Source: Methylobacillus methanolivorans (GTDB lineage: Bacteria; Pseudomonadota; Gammaproteobacteria; Burkholderiales; Methylophilaceae). From it: a stretch of 64,000 nucleotides of DNA. Location of the stretch: positions 476,045-540,044 of the forward strand of contig NZ_JAJAVF010000004.1 in assembly GCF_020531845.1 (NCBI RefSeq), in the 5' to 3' direction. The stretch's first letter is position 1. Every line of letters starts with the position of its first letter. Under the pieces are notes generated by a model that saw only the letters and a list, made by a program, of their open reading frames with translations, was not told the origin of the DNA and searched no databases. Positions 8,913 to 17,398 of the stretch are shown in pieces. Made by a program: the position numbers and the translations under genes.

Positions 8913-10199
8913 TTATCTTGGATCGCGGAATACGCGATCCCCAAAACGCATCATCGGCGACAGCAGGTAGGAAAGCACAGTGCGCTTGCCTACAACAATA
9001 TCCGCTGTGACTGACATCCCCGGCGAAATCGGGCCAGCGGTTTTTGCCAGTTTGATTTCGCTGATGCTCCCAACGTCTACCCTCACCCGGTAGTAATACC
9101 CTTCACGCTCATCAAACAGCGTGTCTGCACTTACCTCTGTCACCTTGCCTGGCAAGGCACCATAAGTTGCATAGTCAAATGCGCCGATACGCACCCGCGC
9201 TGGAAGGCCATTGCGCAAGTTGGCGCGGTCATCTGGCCTGGAGCGCGTTTCCACGACGATATGCTCGTCTTCCGGCGTAATTTCCAGCAATGGCTCACCG
9301 GGCCTGATCACCCCGCCCACGGTGGATAGCATCATGCGGTTAATGAAGCCCGCCATGGGCGCCCTGACAATGTTTCGATCCAGCCGGTCAGCATTGGTCT
9401 CGAACTCTAGTGTCGAGCGTTGCAGTTCTGCCCGCACATCGGTTAATTGCGCTGTGGCATCGGCGCGGAAGCGTGCCCATAATTCGCCGATCTTGGACTC
9501 GATTTCCGCTTGTGCAGCCCTTAAACGTGGCAATGCAGCCTCAGCCTCACGTAATTGCGACTCCATGCGCTGCAAGCGGCTTTCCGCGTCCAGCAGCTCC
9601 ATCTTGGAAGCAGCGCCATTCTTGTTTAAGCCTTCAATCAGCTTGTGCTGCTGGCGTGCCAGTTCTATCTCTGAAACCAGATTCCTGCGACGTGTTTCGA
9701 TCTCGGCAATCTCACCGCGGCGTTGTGCGCTTTGATCGCGCAATACACGAGACTCTTCATTGATACTGGAAACACGAGCCTGCAAGGCTGCAGATTCCAC
9801 TTGCTTCACTTCGGCATCATGCAAATCAGCAGGAAACTCAATGCTGGATTTGCCACGTGCTTCGGCCAGTAGCCTCGCTTCACGCCCGCGCAAGGCATCA
9901 CGCTTGGTACGCTCCTGCCCGAGGTCAGAGCGCGCCTTGATATCTGAAAGCTCAATCAGTGGCTGGCCTGCTTTGACGACTTCACCTTCCTGCACGAGGA
10001 TGGTTCTTACAATCCCGCCTTCAAGGTGTTGCACTATCTGCGCCTTACCTGCCGGCACTACACGGCCCACCGTACGCACGATCAGGTCAACTTGAGCTAA
10101 TGCTGCCCAGCTCACCAGTGCTATTACCGCCGCTACGCTGATCAGGACAAAAGCCCGGGATGGCGTCATGGCGTTCCACTGTTTTTGCAGCCAATTCAT
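8913..10199 (-). CDS. HlyD-family type I secretion membrane fusion protein
   Basis: Periplasmic adaptor that links the ABC exporter to the TolC-like outer-membrane channel. The 428-residue protein has a short cytoplasmic N-terminus, one transmembrane helix (about residues 17-36), a first half-lipoyl/beta-barrel segment (about 45-90, with VVPAGKAQIVQHLEGG), long helical coiled coil (about 95-285), and a C-terminal beta-barrel region containing TAGPISPGMSVTADIVVG, a hallmark of HlyD-type proteins. Length and order match HlyD/PrtE-type adaptors rather than RND adaptors, which are usually lipoproteins. It begins 15 bases after the upstream MotB-like gene and is followed after 27 bases by the MotA-like gene. 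Confidence 0.92.
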   Translation of the reverse strand: MNWLQKQWNAMTPSRAFVLISVAAVIALVSWAALAQVDLIVRTVGRVVPAGKAQIVQHLEGGIVRTILVQEGEVVKAGQPLIELSDIKARSDLGQERTKRDALRGREARLLAEARGKSSIEFPADLHDAEVKQVESAALQARVSSINEESRVLRDQSAQRRGEIAEIETRRRNLVSEIELARQQHKLIEGLNKNGAASKMELLDAESRLQRMESQLREAEAALPRLRAAQAEIESKIGELWARFRADATAQLTDVRAELQRSTLEFETNADRLDRNIVRAPMAGFINRMMLSTVGGVIRPGEPLLEITPEDEHIVVETRSRPDDRANLRNGLPARVRIGAFDYATYGALPGKVTEVSADTLFDEREGYYYRVRVDVGSISEIKLAKTAGPISPGMSVTADIVVGKRTVLSYLLSPMMRFGDRVFRDPR

Positions 10200-10214
10200 C
10201 CGTTTGCTGGCCGG

Positions 10215-10976
10215 TTAAGGCTTCTTGCTCGCTGGGACGACCGAGACCAGCGAACTATCCGACCTGGCGTTGCCATCAATGATGGAAACACGGATACGGT
10301 CAGCGGGTAGCTTCATGTCGATCAACAGGTTGCGTACAGCCATGGCACGGTAGAAAGCCAGGCGTCGTGCTTCGGTAAACCCAGGCGGAACGCTGACTTC
10401 AAGCGTAGCTCCACCACTTTCCACGATAGGTTGCAGCGGGCTGCGTAATTCGTCAGCCTCATTGCTTGAGATGGTGATGGCATCGTCAACAAAGTCGACC
10501 ACTAGGCCGCCTTGTGCTCCAGCCACTGTCATATCGGGTTCCTCAGCACGGATGGTGGCAGAGACCACGCGACGAGGACTGTTGCGGCCCGCAGATTTTT
10601 CATGATGCAGGGCGGCCAGCTCTTCCTTCAGTTTGCGGGCTTCTTCATCCTTGCCCTTGAGTGCCGCCAGTTGCTTTTGCAAGGCGGCAACTTGTAGGCG
10701 CAGGCGGGCTGCATCATCGTCGGATTGATACGAAGTCGGTTCTACTGCTTCCATGTCGGAGGGTGTGAGCTGCGAAACCTGTTGCTGTGCTTCTGTTGGA
10801 GGGGCGACTGGTGTTTCAGCGCTGATTTGACGGCGGCCCAACTCCATGGCAAAGATAAAGACGGCAATAGTGAGAATCACCACGACAAACAGCAGGTTCA
10901 GCACAAGATTGCTGACTGCATCCACATAGCCGGGCCAGAAAATCCCTGAGTCTTCCTGTTCGTTATCAAGCTGCAT
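10215..10976 (-). CDS. MotB/OmpA-like proton channel partner (SiiA-like)
   Basis: 253-residue protein with a short N-terminus and one transmembrane segment (about residues 14-43). A membrane-proximal aspartate (Asp19, in WPGYVDA) sits where MotB, TolR and SiiA carry their proton-conducting aspartate. A proline-rich linker and a coiled coil (about 85-125) follow, then a periplasmic C-terminal domain. The segment EARRLAFYRAMAVRN, followed by LPADRIRVS, matches the helix-strand core of OmpA/MotB peptidoglycan-binding domains. Together with the MotA-like product of 7548-8885 it likely forms a peptidoglycan-anchored proton channel tied to the type I exporter. It lies 12 bases downstream of the TolC-like gene. 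The family link is seen in the sequence; function in secretion is inferred from SiiAB. Confidence 0.77.
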   Translation of the reverse strand: MQLDNEQEDSGIFWPGYVDAVSNLVLNLLFVVVILTIAVFIFAMELGRRQISAETPVAPPTEAQQQVSQLTPSDMEAVEPTSYQSDDDAARLRLQVAALQKQLAALKGKDEEARKLKEELAALHHEKSAGRNSPRRVVSATIRAEEPDMTVAGAQGGLVVDFVDDAITISSNEADELRSPLQPIVESGGATLEVSVPPGFTEARRLAFYRAMAVRNLLIDMKLPADRIRVSIIDGNARSDSSLVSVVPASKKP

Positions 10977-10988
10977 GGCGTTATCTCA

Positions 10989-12935
10989 CTATTCCTTGGG
11001 CAGCGGCGTCGCCGTGCCTGCATCTAACGGGCTCAGCGGTGTTGTCACGGCATCATCCGTCTGGGCTGGGAGAGTTGTGGCCGGGCCGAAACCCGGCATC
11101 TTGTTGGCTGCTGCCAATGTCACAGGCTGTGATTGGCCGAGCAAGCGATTGATTTGCGACAAGGCATCAATTTCCTGAGCATGTAGCGTCACGAGACGAG
11201 TACGTGCCTGATACTGGCGGTCATACACATCCAGCAGATCAAGCAGGGATTGATTGCCAGCAAACATCTTCTCTGACATGGCATTGGCGGCTGAAGTAAT
11301 CGCATTGAGCTCGCGATAACCAGCAACCAATTGCTCGCGGGAAGATTCGAGGATGGCATATTGCGAGATCATGGCCTGGCTGATGCGGCGTTGCAGGTCA
11401 TCTAGGCGATAGCGGGATTCTTCGATGCGGGAGAGTTTTTCCTTGGTCAGGTAATAATCGGTCCCACCGTTGAACAGGTTCCAGTTCATGACAACCATGA
11501 AGCGTTTGTCATCCTGCTCACCTACTGGCCCGCCTGCATTATCCGTGGTCCATCTGGATAGCTCCAGATCCAGGCGCGGCGCATAGCGGGAACGCGCGAC
11601 GTTTTGGTCAATCTGCGAGGCGCGTAACTCTTCGCGTATGGAAGCGATATCAGGGCTGTTGTTCATCGCGATCTTGATGGCGTCGGCAGCAGTTGCTGGG
11701 ATGACGCCCATATCTTCGCGCTCGGGCAAGCGGATATTTTGCGGGGCAATGTTAGTCAGGCGCAGAAACTCGACGCTGGCAGCGGAGTGAGCCGCTTCCT
11801 GTTGGGTACGTGCAGCACGGGCTGAAAGGCTGCGGGCGCGTACACGTTCACGGTCTGCATCGCTGGAGGCACCTGCGGTGGCACGTTTGTCTACGTAAGC
11901 GAAAAGTTCGTTGAGCTGGTTCTCATAACCTAATGAGAGGTCGGCATTGAGGCGGCTGGTGGTCAAGCCAAGATAGGCATTGACTGTGGCTAGCCAGGCA
12001 TCACCCTGGGTGCCGCGTAGGCTTTCCTCACGGGAATTGATGACGGCTTGGCGGCGCTTCCAGTCATAGATGCTGGGCATATCTAACAATGGCTGGCGCA
12101 GCGTGATGACGCGGTCTGTACGAGTATGGTGTGATTCTTCCATGCGCGAGCCAGTGCGGGCATCAATCGCGGATGAAGGGGAGGAGATTTCTCTGCCCTT
12201 GCCATAACGCACCGACAGGTTAGGCAACAACAGGCCACGCGCCTGCTTGGATTGCGATTCCGCCTGGTTGAGACGTTCGTCGGCAATATGCACATCCCTG
12301 CTGAAATCTACGGCAGCAACAGTGGCCGAGCGAATATCCATGGTGTCAGTCACAGTAGCGGGCAGCTGTGATGAATGCGCCTGCTCTGCGTATTCGCTGC
12401 TGAGGTATTCGTTGTGAATTTCATTGGCTACTGCAACAGGGATGCTGGAGATGCCAAATAAACGGGATAGGTGCAATTCATCCACTGCTGCTACAGATTG
12501 TGCCTGCATCGGCAAGTCCAGGTTCAATGATTGCAGGCCAATTGGCGCTACTTTCGTTTGGGCGGTTGCTAGAGGCTGTGCTGGAGTGGTAGCAACAACT
12601 GGCGCTGCTGTTACAGCAGCTACAGGCGGTTTGGCTAATTGTTCTGGAGTCGTGGGTGCAACAACCAGCTGGGGTTGTTTCAAGCTCTGTTCGGTTGCCT
12701 TGACAGCTTCGCTTGCCGCACTTGCTGCAGCATTGGCTGCGCTGGCGGCGGCTGTTGCTGCAGCAGCGGCGGCATTGGCTGCTTCAACGGCTGCATGTGC
12801 AGCACTGGACGCAGCTTGCAATGCGCTGGCAGGAGCATTGGTGATTTCCCCTTGCGGTTCGGCAGCCCAGGCTGCTGTCACCACTAACATAGGCCATGTA
12901 CATTTAAACATGAAGTGTTTGCGGTTGTTTAGCAC
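10989..12935 (-). CDS. TolC-family outer membrane channel with Ala-rich insert
   Basis: Outer-membrane efflux protein completing the type I secretion conduit; first gene of the operon. The predicted signal peptide ends near WAAEPQ. It is followed by an unusual alanine-rich, probably helical stretch (about residues 35-85, runs such as AANAAAAAATAAASAANAA) and a linker. The TolC-like repeats start near residue 200, with long alpha-helical segments (for example near DRERVRARSLSARAARTQ) and a LFNGG motif near 490 typical of TolC relatives. At about 648 residues it is longer than TolC (about 470) because of the N-terminal extension. A GTG at 12935 is chosen because AAGGG lies six bases upstream; TTG 12941 and ATG 12911 are alternatives. 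The Ala-rich region is also what creates spurious open frames on the other strand. Confidence 0.87.
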   Translation of the reverse strand: MLNNRKHFMFKCTWPMLVVTAAWAAEPQGEITNAPASALQAASSAAHAAVEAANAAAAAATAAASAANAAASAASEAVKATEQSLKQPQLVVAPTTPEQLAKPPVAAVTAAPVVATTPAQPLATAQTKVAPIGLQSLNLDLPMQAQSVAAVDELHLSRLFGISSIPVAVANEIHNEYLSSEYAEQAHSSQLPATVTDTMDIRSATVAAVDFSRDVHIADERLNQAESQSKQARGLLLPNLSVRYGKGREISSPSSAIDARTGSRMEESHHTRTDRVITLRQPLLDMPSIYDWKRRQAVINSREESLRGTQGDAWLATVNAYLGLTTSRLNADLSLGYENQLNELFAYVDKRATAGASSDADRERVRARSLSARAARTQQEAAHSAASVEFLRLTNIAPQNIRLPEREDMGVIPATAADAIKIAMNNSPDIASIREELRASQIDQNVARSRYAPRLDLELSRWTTDNAGGPVGEQDDKRFMVVMNWNLFNGGTDYYLTKEKLSRIEESRYRLDDLQRRISQAMISQYAILESSREQLVAGYRELNAITSAANAMSEKMFAGNQSLLDLLDVYDRQYQARTRLVTLHAQEIDALSQINRLLGQSQPVTLAAANKMPGFGPATTLPAQTDDAVTTPLSPLDAGTATPLPKE

Positions 12936-13050
12936 GATCAACCCTTAGTCATTTTTATGGATAACCAGGCGGAATGTTATCCGCCATGTCGCTTCAATCT
13001 ACCTCAAAACCTATTACCTAACTGTCAACCATTGTGAATCACATGGTTAA

Positions 13051-13096
13051 CGACAAGTCATCCTGCAGCATGAATTGCGCCAGTGATGACTTGTCG
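13051..13096. repeat. 12-base perfect inverted repeat
   Basis: CGACAAGTCATC at 13051-13062 is exactly complementary to GATGACTTGTCG at 13085-13096, separated by 22 bases. There is no T-run on either side, so it does not look like a standard terminator. It lies about 120-185 bases upstream of the TolC-like gene start, a position suited to a regulator site or structured leader. Confidence 0.7.
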
Positions 13097-13203
13097 CGGG
13101 CTAGTCTAATGTTGCTTGGTATGAATGTCATTGTTTTTATGGGGGTTTTAGTCCAATTGGACTATGCCCTTATTGCTTGTTTGACTCGGAGTACTCACCT
13201 CGT

Positions 13204-13220
13204 ACGCCACTATAGTGCGT
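13204..13220. promoter_or_regulatory. Palindrome ACGcCACTATAGTGCGT
   Basis: A 10-base perfect palindrome CACTATAGTG flanked by ACG and CGT arms (one unpaired base). It lies just past the end of purU and about 270 bases upstream of the secretion operon. It could be an operator; no regulator is assigned. Confidence 0.35.
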
Positions 13221-13273
13221 GCGGAAACGTTAGCATTCCGTCATTGGCGTCGGCTTTTCGGCAACCGGATGTA

Positions 13274-14128
13274 TTAGTCGAAAATAACGGTCTTGTTTGC
13301 GTAGAGCAGGATGCGGTTTTCTATGTGCCAGCGTACAGCACGGGATAACACGACACGCTCAAGATCGCGACCCTTTTGGATGAGGTCTTCGACTTGGTCG
13401 CGATGTGAAATGCGCGCGATATCTTGTTCGATGATGGGGCCTTCGTCCAAGATTTCTGTCACGTAGTGGCTGGTGGCGCCAATCAGCTTGACGCCACGTT
13501 CGAAGGCTCGATGATAGGGGCGGGCGCCAATAAAGGCAGGCAGGAAAGAGTGGTGGATGTTGATGACGCGATGCGGGTAGCGCTTGACGAAATCTGGCGA
13601 GAGAATCTGCATGTAGCGTGCCAGGACGATCAGGTCGATCTGGTATTCATCGAACAAGGCAAATTGTTTTGCTTCTGCCTCTGCCTTGTTCTCTTTGGTG
13701 ACTTCGATATGGAAAAACGGGATGCCATAAAATTGCGCTAGTTTTTCTGTGTCGCGATGATTGCTGATGATGAGGGGGATGTCGCAATCCAGCTCTCCAC
13801 TTTGGTGTCGGTGCAACAGGTCAACTAGGCAGTGGTCATATTGTGAGACCATGATCGCCATGCGCGCGCGGCGTTGGGAGGCCTTGAGCTCCCAATCCAT
13901 GCTGAATTGGCTCGCAATCGGCGAGAAGTGATCCGTGAAGTTGTCCAGGTTGACAGATGCGCCCTCCAGATCGAATTCCACGCGCATTAGGAACAGGTTG
14001 TTCTCGGCATCCTGATGCTGGTCTGCATGCAGGATGTTGGCATCGTGGCGATAAAGAAAATCGGCAATCGATGCAACGATGCCTTTGCGGTCAGGGCAGG
14101 TCACAAGAAGGGTTGCAGTGTTTTTCAT
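13274..14128 (-). CDS. purU: Formyltetrahydrofolate deformylase
   Basis: Cytoplasmic enzyme hydrolysing 10-formyl-THF to formate and THF. In many bacteria it balances the one-carbon folate pool and supplies formate, which would suit a methylotroph. The N-terminus (about 1-80) is an ACT-type regulatory domain starting TLLVTCPDRKGIV. The C-terminal formyltransferase-fold domain contains ISNHRD, LARYMQILSP, and the active-site motif INIHHSFLPAF followed by the conserved aspartate in ILDEGPII. The ATG at 14128 gives about 284 residues, the usual family length; a longer frame to 14164 adds 12 unconserved residues. No strong ribosome binding site decides between them. The divergent gene at 14341 is transcribed away from it. 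Confidence 0.93.
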   Translation of the reverse strand: MKNTATLLVTCPDRKGIVASIADFLYRHDANILHADQHQDAENNLFLMRVEFDLEGASVNLDNFTDHFSPIASQFSMDWELKASQRRARMAIMVSQYDHCLVDLLHRHQSGELDCDIPLIISNHRDTEKLAQFYGIPFFHIEVTKENKAEAEAKQFALFDEYQIDLIVLARYMQILSPDFVKRYPHRVINIHHSFLPAFIGARPYHRAFERGVKLIGATSHYVTEILDEGPIIEQDIARISHRDQVEDLIQKGRDLERVVLSRAVRWHIENRILLYANKTVIFD

Positions 14129-14340
14129 CGTGGTTCTGGACGTAGTCAACGCAAAAGCCGCCATTATACTGGGATTTGCCGCTCATGCAGGCAATCATCT
14201 CCAAGAGGGCTGGATTCAAAGTTATGGTGAAGACAAGCCGCGTCTGTGGTATCGTTTACGAGTAAAAATAACAGTCGCCCAGCCCGTTGTTCAGGCCTGC
14301 CAGGCCGGGTTGTGGACAATTGCCTGGTGGTACCAAGATC

Positions 14341-14889
14341 GTGAAAAAACAATTACCTTATTTCCTGCTGATTTTTCTGATTCCCGTCACCTTGGTGTTA
14401 TGGTGGTGGGGCCTGTTTTCGTCTGCCGATGTAGAGATTGCCGAGCGCGGCGATTACCGCTACGCCTACCTCGAAGCTGAAGGGCCTTATTCCAAGCTCT
14501 CCAGCAAGCAAGAGGAAGTGCTGCATGAGTTGGTACAACAGAACATCAAGCCGGGGCCTGAAATCACCTTGATTTTTAGTGATCCACGCACCACGCCTTA
14601 CAAGGAGCTGCATGCACGTGCTGGCTTTATCATTGATGCTGATGCGAAGCCTGCGGCACCTATTCAGGTAGATACCGTACCCGTGCGTAAGGTATTTGTT
14701 TCCAGCATCAAGGCGCATCCTTTGCTTGCATATGGCAAGACTTACTCCAAGGTACTGGATTTCGTCAAAGCCAAGAACACGACCTTGAACCTGCCTACGG
14801 TGGAAATTGTCGATGATAGTGTCCTCAGTGTCGAAATGCCGCTGGAACCTGTTGCCCAACCTGAACACAAAGCAGGAGTCTCGCCTTGA
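14341..14889 (+). CDS. Membrane-anchored GyrI-like (effector-binding fold) protein
   Basis: About 182 residues. One N-terminal hydrophobic helix (about 5-25) acts as anchor or signal, followed by a soluble domain. The start of that domain (YAYLEAEGPYSKL, then ITLIFSDPRTTP and ELHARAGFIID) resembles GyrI-like/SOUL-type small-molecule-binding domains. These occur as cytoplasmic effector-binding modules in AraC/MerR regulators and as stand-alone heme or ligand binders; here the domain would sit outside the cytoplasmic membrane. The GTG at 14341 starts just before the hydrophobic helix; upstream codons encode an unconserved arginine/proline-rich stretch. The stop overlaps the next gene by four bases, so the two are very likely co-expressed. 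Precise function unknown. Confidence 0.6.
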   Translation: MKKQLPYFLLIFLIPVTLVLWWWGLFSSADVEIAERGDYRYAYLEAEGPYSKLSSKQEEVLHELVQQNIKPGPEITLIFSDPRTTPYKELHARAGFIIDADAKPAAPIQVDTVPVRKVFVSSIKAHPLLAYGKTYSKVLDFVKAKNTTLNLPTVEIVDDSVLSVEMPLEPVAQPEHKAGVSP

Positions 14890-15800
14890 ACTTCATTGCA
14901 CTGATCGGCGCCCTGGCGCTCACCTATTACCGACCCCATCGCAAGCTGGACTGGTTGCAGGAGATCGTCGCGCCGATAGTTCAGTTGCTTGAGCGAAATT
15001 TCAATGGCGGCAATCGCCTGCAAGGCATCACGGCATGGGCGTTGGTCGTGCTACTACCTAGCTTATTGGTGGGCGTGGTTTATTACGTGCTACTCCAGGT
15101 GAATGCGATTCTGGGCATTATTTTCGGCGTGGCGTTACTTTACTTCACATTACGTCTGAGCCAGTTTGGTCCGCGTGCAGAAGAGATCATTGCCGCATTG
15201 CGCACCGGTAATATCGACGAAGCCCGCTTATTACTGGGGCAGTGGGAAAAAGTTGATACTGACAGCTTTACGCTTACCCAGATCGCACAGGTGAGTGTAG
15301 AAACGGTGTTGTCACGTTCACATTATGGTCTGTTTGCGCCAATTTTCTGGTTTGTCATCCTTGGCCCTGCCGGTGCATTGTTCTACCGTCTTTCCCATAT
15401 TGTCACCATGGAGTGGCAACCCCATGAAGCTACCGCTTTTAATGACTGGTCACGCAAGGTATTTAGCTGGCTGAATTGGCCTCCGGCTTTTGTGACCGCA
15501 GGTAGCTATGCGATCGTGGGCGACTTTGAAGATGCCATCTATTGCTGGCGTTCGCAGGCTCAGACTTGGTCTGACAAGGCGATGGGCATGATATTGGCAA
15601 GTGGTGCCGGTGCGTTGGGTGTGAAGATAGGCGAGCCATTGCCGATGAATGGCATCCTGGTGTTCCGTCCTGAAATTGGCTTGGGTGACCCCGCTGATGC
15701 GGACTACTTGCGCAGCACGGTCGGCCTCGTTTGGCGGGTGCTGGTATTGCTGATCGGATTATTGCTGCTGCTGACGTTTGCTCACTGGCTGGGCCAGTGA
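14886..15800 (+). CDS. CobD/CbiB-AmpE-like inner membrane protein
   Basis: 304-residue protein with several predicted transmembrane segments (about 45-70, 75-95, 150-170, 275-300). It resembles the CobD/CbiB superfamily, which includes true adenosylcobinamide-phosphate synthases and the AmpE/YkrP-like paralogues of unknown or signalling role. Segments such as NFNGGNRLQGITAW and SDKAMGMILASGAGALGV fit this group. No other cobalamin genes are nearby, so a B12 role is doubtful and an AmpE-like assignment is equally possible. The start is a TTG overlapping the previous stop (TTGA), supported by AGGAG at 14874-14878, seven bases upstream. It is followed after 33 bases by ispH. Confidence 0.65.
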   Translation: MNFIALIGALALTYYRPHRKLDWLQEIVAPIVQLLERNFNGGNRLQGITAWALVVLLPSLLVGVVYYVLLQVNAILGIIFGVALLYFTLRLSQFGPRAEEIIAALRTGNIDEARLLLGQWEKVDTDSFTLTQIAQVSVETVLSRSHYGLFAPIFWFVILGPAGALFYRLSHIVTMEWQPHEATAFNDWSRKVFSWLNWPPAFVTAGSYAIVGDFEDAIYCWRSQAQTWSDKAMGMILASGAGALGVKIGEPLPMNGILVFRPEIGLGDPADADYLRSTVGLVWRVLVLLIGLLLLLTFAHWLGQ

Positions 15801-15833
15801 CAAGCGTTGCGGTGAGCACATGGTAGAGAGATT

Positions 15834-16760
15834 ATGGATATTGTATTAGCCAACCCGCGTGGATTTTGTGCAGGTGTAGACCGTGCGATCATTATTGTTG
15901 AGCAGGCGCTGGAGAAATTCGGCGCGCCTATCTATGTGCGCCACGAAGTGGTGCACAACAAGTTCGTCGTAGATGACTTGAAGAAAAAGGGCGCGATTTT
16001 TGTCGAGGAGTTGGATGAAGTACCTGCGGGCAATACGGTGATCTTCAGTGCGCATGGCGTTTCAAAAGATGTGCGTGCCGAGGCGGAAGCGCGTGGCTTG
16101 CAGGTGTTTGATGCGACTTGTCCCTTGGTGACCAAGGTGCATATAGAGGTGGCCAAAATGCGTGCCTCCGGCAAGGAAATTATCATGATTGGTCACAAGG
16201 GTCATCCTGAGGTTGAGGGAACCATGGGCCAATCCGAGGGAGGCATGTACTTGGTGGAGTCACCGGAAGATGTCGCCACGCTGGAGGTGAAAGACCCGGT
16301 GCAATTGGCTTATGTAACGCAGACGACTTTGTCGATTGATGATGCAGCTTCGATAGTGGCCGCACTCAAGGCACGCTTTCCCGAGATTACTCCGCCGCGC
16401 AGCGATTCGATTTGCTACGCAACGCAGAACCGTCAGGATGCTGTGAAGGTTATGGCGCGCGATTGTGATTTAGTCATTGTGGTGGGCTCACCCAACAGTT
16501 CCAATTCCAACCGGTTGCGCGAGGTGGCGCAGAACCAGGGTATTGAGTCCTATATGGTGGATAATGCCTCTTACCTTGATCCTGCCTGGATTGTGGGTAA
16601 AAAGCGCATTGGTGTTTCTGCTGGCGCGTCTGCGCCAGAAGTGCTGGTGCAAGAGGTAATCAATAAGCTCAAGGAGCTGGGCGCTGCCGAGGTGCAGGAG
16701 TTGAATGGCGTGGTGGAAAACGTGGTGTTCAAGATACCGCGCAACTTGGCTGAGGCTTGA
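15834..16760 (+). CDS. ispH: 4-hydroxy-3-methylbut-2-enyl diphosphate reductase
   Basis: Last enzyme of the MEP isoprenoid pathway; reduces HMBPP to IPP and DMAPP using a 4Fe-4S cluster in the cytoplasm. The 308-residue product has the three cluster cysteines in their family contexts: Cys12 ([10 protein letters not shown]), Cys96 ([11 protein letters not shown]) and Cys194 ([11 protein letters not shown]). Substrate-binding histidines are seen in RHEVVHN (His37/41 region), SAHGVS and [11 protein letters not shown] with the proton-donor glutamate. Full length and normal. It follows the CobD-like gene closely and ends in a strong terminator shared with the convergent DoxX gene. Confidence 0.96.
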   Translation: MDIVLANPRGFCAGVDRAIIIVEQALEKFGAPIYVRHEVVHNKFVVDDLKKKGAIFVEELDEVPAGNTVIFSAHGVSKDVRAEAEARGLQVFDATCPLVTKVHIEVAKMRASGKEIIMIGHKGHPEVEGTMGQSEGGMYLVESPEDVATLEVKDPVQLAYVTQTTLSIDDAASIVAALKARFPEITPPRSDSICYATQNRQDAVKVMARDCDLVIVVGSPNSSNSNRLREVAQNQGIESYMVDNASYLDPAWIVGKKRIGVSAGASAPEVLVQEVINKLKELGAAEVQELNGVVENVVFKIPRNLAEA

Positions 16761-16782
16761 AAATAAGAGGTAGGGATGTAAT

Positions 16783-16807
16783 AAAAGGGCGGAATTACCG
16801 CCCTTTT
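16783..16807. terminator. Bidirectional Rho-independent terminator
   Basis: AAAAGGGCGG / CCGCCCTTTT stem with an AATTA loop followed by T residues, and A residues on the other side. It separates convergent ispH and the DoxX-family gene. Confidence 0.9.
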
Positions 16808-16829
16808 TAATTAGTTTGGCTGTGCTTGA

Positions 16830-17219
16830 TCAGGCTTTCTTGCGCAGGTTGTCCAGGCTGAATGCAGTGGGTGCATTCAGGGCCAGGATGATATAGCCGC
16901 CTGCGATAGCGAGGTATTGCATGAAGCCAATCAAGTCGACCGGCAGTTTGAGGAAGACGGCGACGAAAACAGCATACACCGCCAGCACATAAGCCGAAAG
17001 CTTGGTCTTGAAACCAAGGAATAACCCTAAGCCAAATACCAGCTGGATCAATATCATCAATGGAGCAAAGAATGGCAGCAGGCCAAATTGGGCTAGGTAA
17101 AGCTGGTAGCTTTGGTAGCCTTCAGGGTGTTGCAGAATCATGTAAAGCTGAATCAGTATGGCCAGCAGGAAAATCTGGGCTAGTAGAATACGCCCAAGGA
17201 AACCTAAAAACTTCTTCAT
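16830..17219 (-). CDS. DoxX-family membrane protein
   Basis: 129-residue protein with four predicted transmembrane helices (about 8-27, 48-70, 74-93, 99-117). Helix spacing, the N-terminal ILLAQIFLLAILIQ segment and LGFKTKLSAYVLAVYAVFVA fit the DoxX/YphA family. Members act with oxidoreductases or in redox and thiol homeostasis; the substrate is not predictable from sequence. Transcribed alone toward the shared terminator. A short inverted repeat lies upstream at 17274-17290. Confidence 0.8.
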   Translation of the reverse strand: MKKFLGFLGRILLAQIFLLAILIQLYMILQHPEGYQSYQLYLAQFGLLPFFAPLMILIQLVFGLGLFLGFKTKLSAYVLAVYAVFVAVFLKLPVDLIGFMQYLAIAGGYIILALNAPTAFSLDNLRKKA

Positions 17220-17273
17220 CGTCTTACCTTCTCGTCCAAGTACACCATCAAGATGATCGTGTTAGTTTTTATA

Positions 17274-17290
17274 TCGATTTCGTGAATCGA
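17274..17290. promoter_or_regulatory. Inverted repeat TCGATT-N5-AATCGA
   Basis: Perfect 6-base arms with a 5-base spacer, 55-71 bases upstream of the DoxX gene start. The size suits a regulator site; no regulator is assigned. Confidence 0.35.
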
Positions 17291-17398
17291 AGCGAGCATA
17301 GATGATGCCTGTAAGCGTTATGTACCGCAATACTTGTGACGATGATGACGGTTTTGGGTTATGTGTTTTTATTTTAGATTCCAAGAAAGCATCCTGAA

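Larger units (their letters stand above)
12936..13273. other. Intergenic region upstream of the type I secretion operon
   Basis: About 340 bases without a credible gene, between purU and the secretion operon, both on the minus strand. It holds a 12-base inverted repeat (13051-13096) and a short palindrome (13204-13220), listed separately, and presumably the operon promoter. The long open frame on the plus strand (13034-13348) has no ribosome binding site or recognisable product and overlaps purU. Confidence 0.6.

Noticed and set aside
13034..13348. 104-codon plus-strand open frame between purU and the secretion operon
   Set aside because: Overlaps the purU 3' end, lacks a ribosome binding site and has no recognisable features; the region looks regulatory.
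14886..15800. True cobalamin biosynthesis enzyme CobD
   Set aside because: Not accepted as certain: no other cobalamin genes or B12 riboswitch nearby, so only a family-level name is given.
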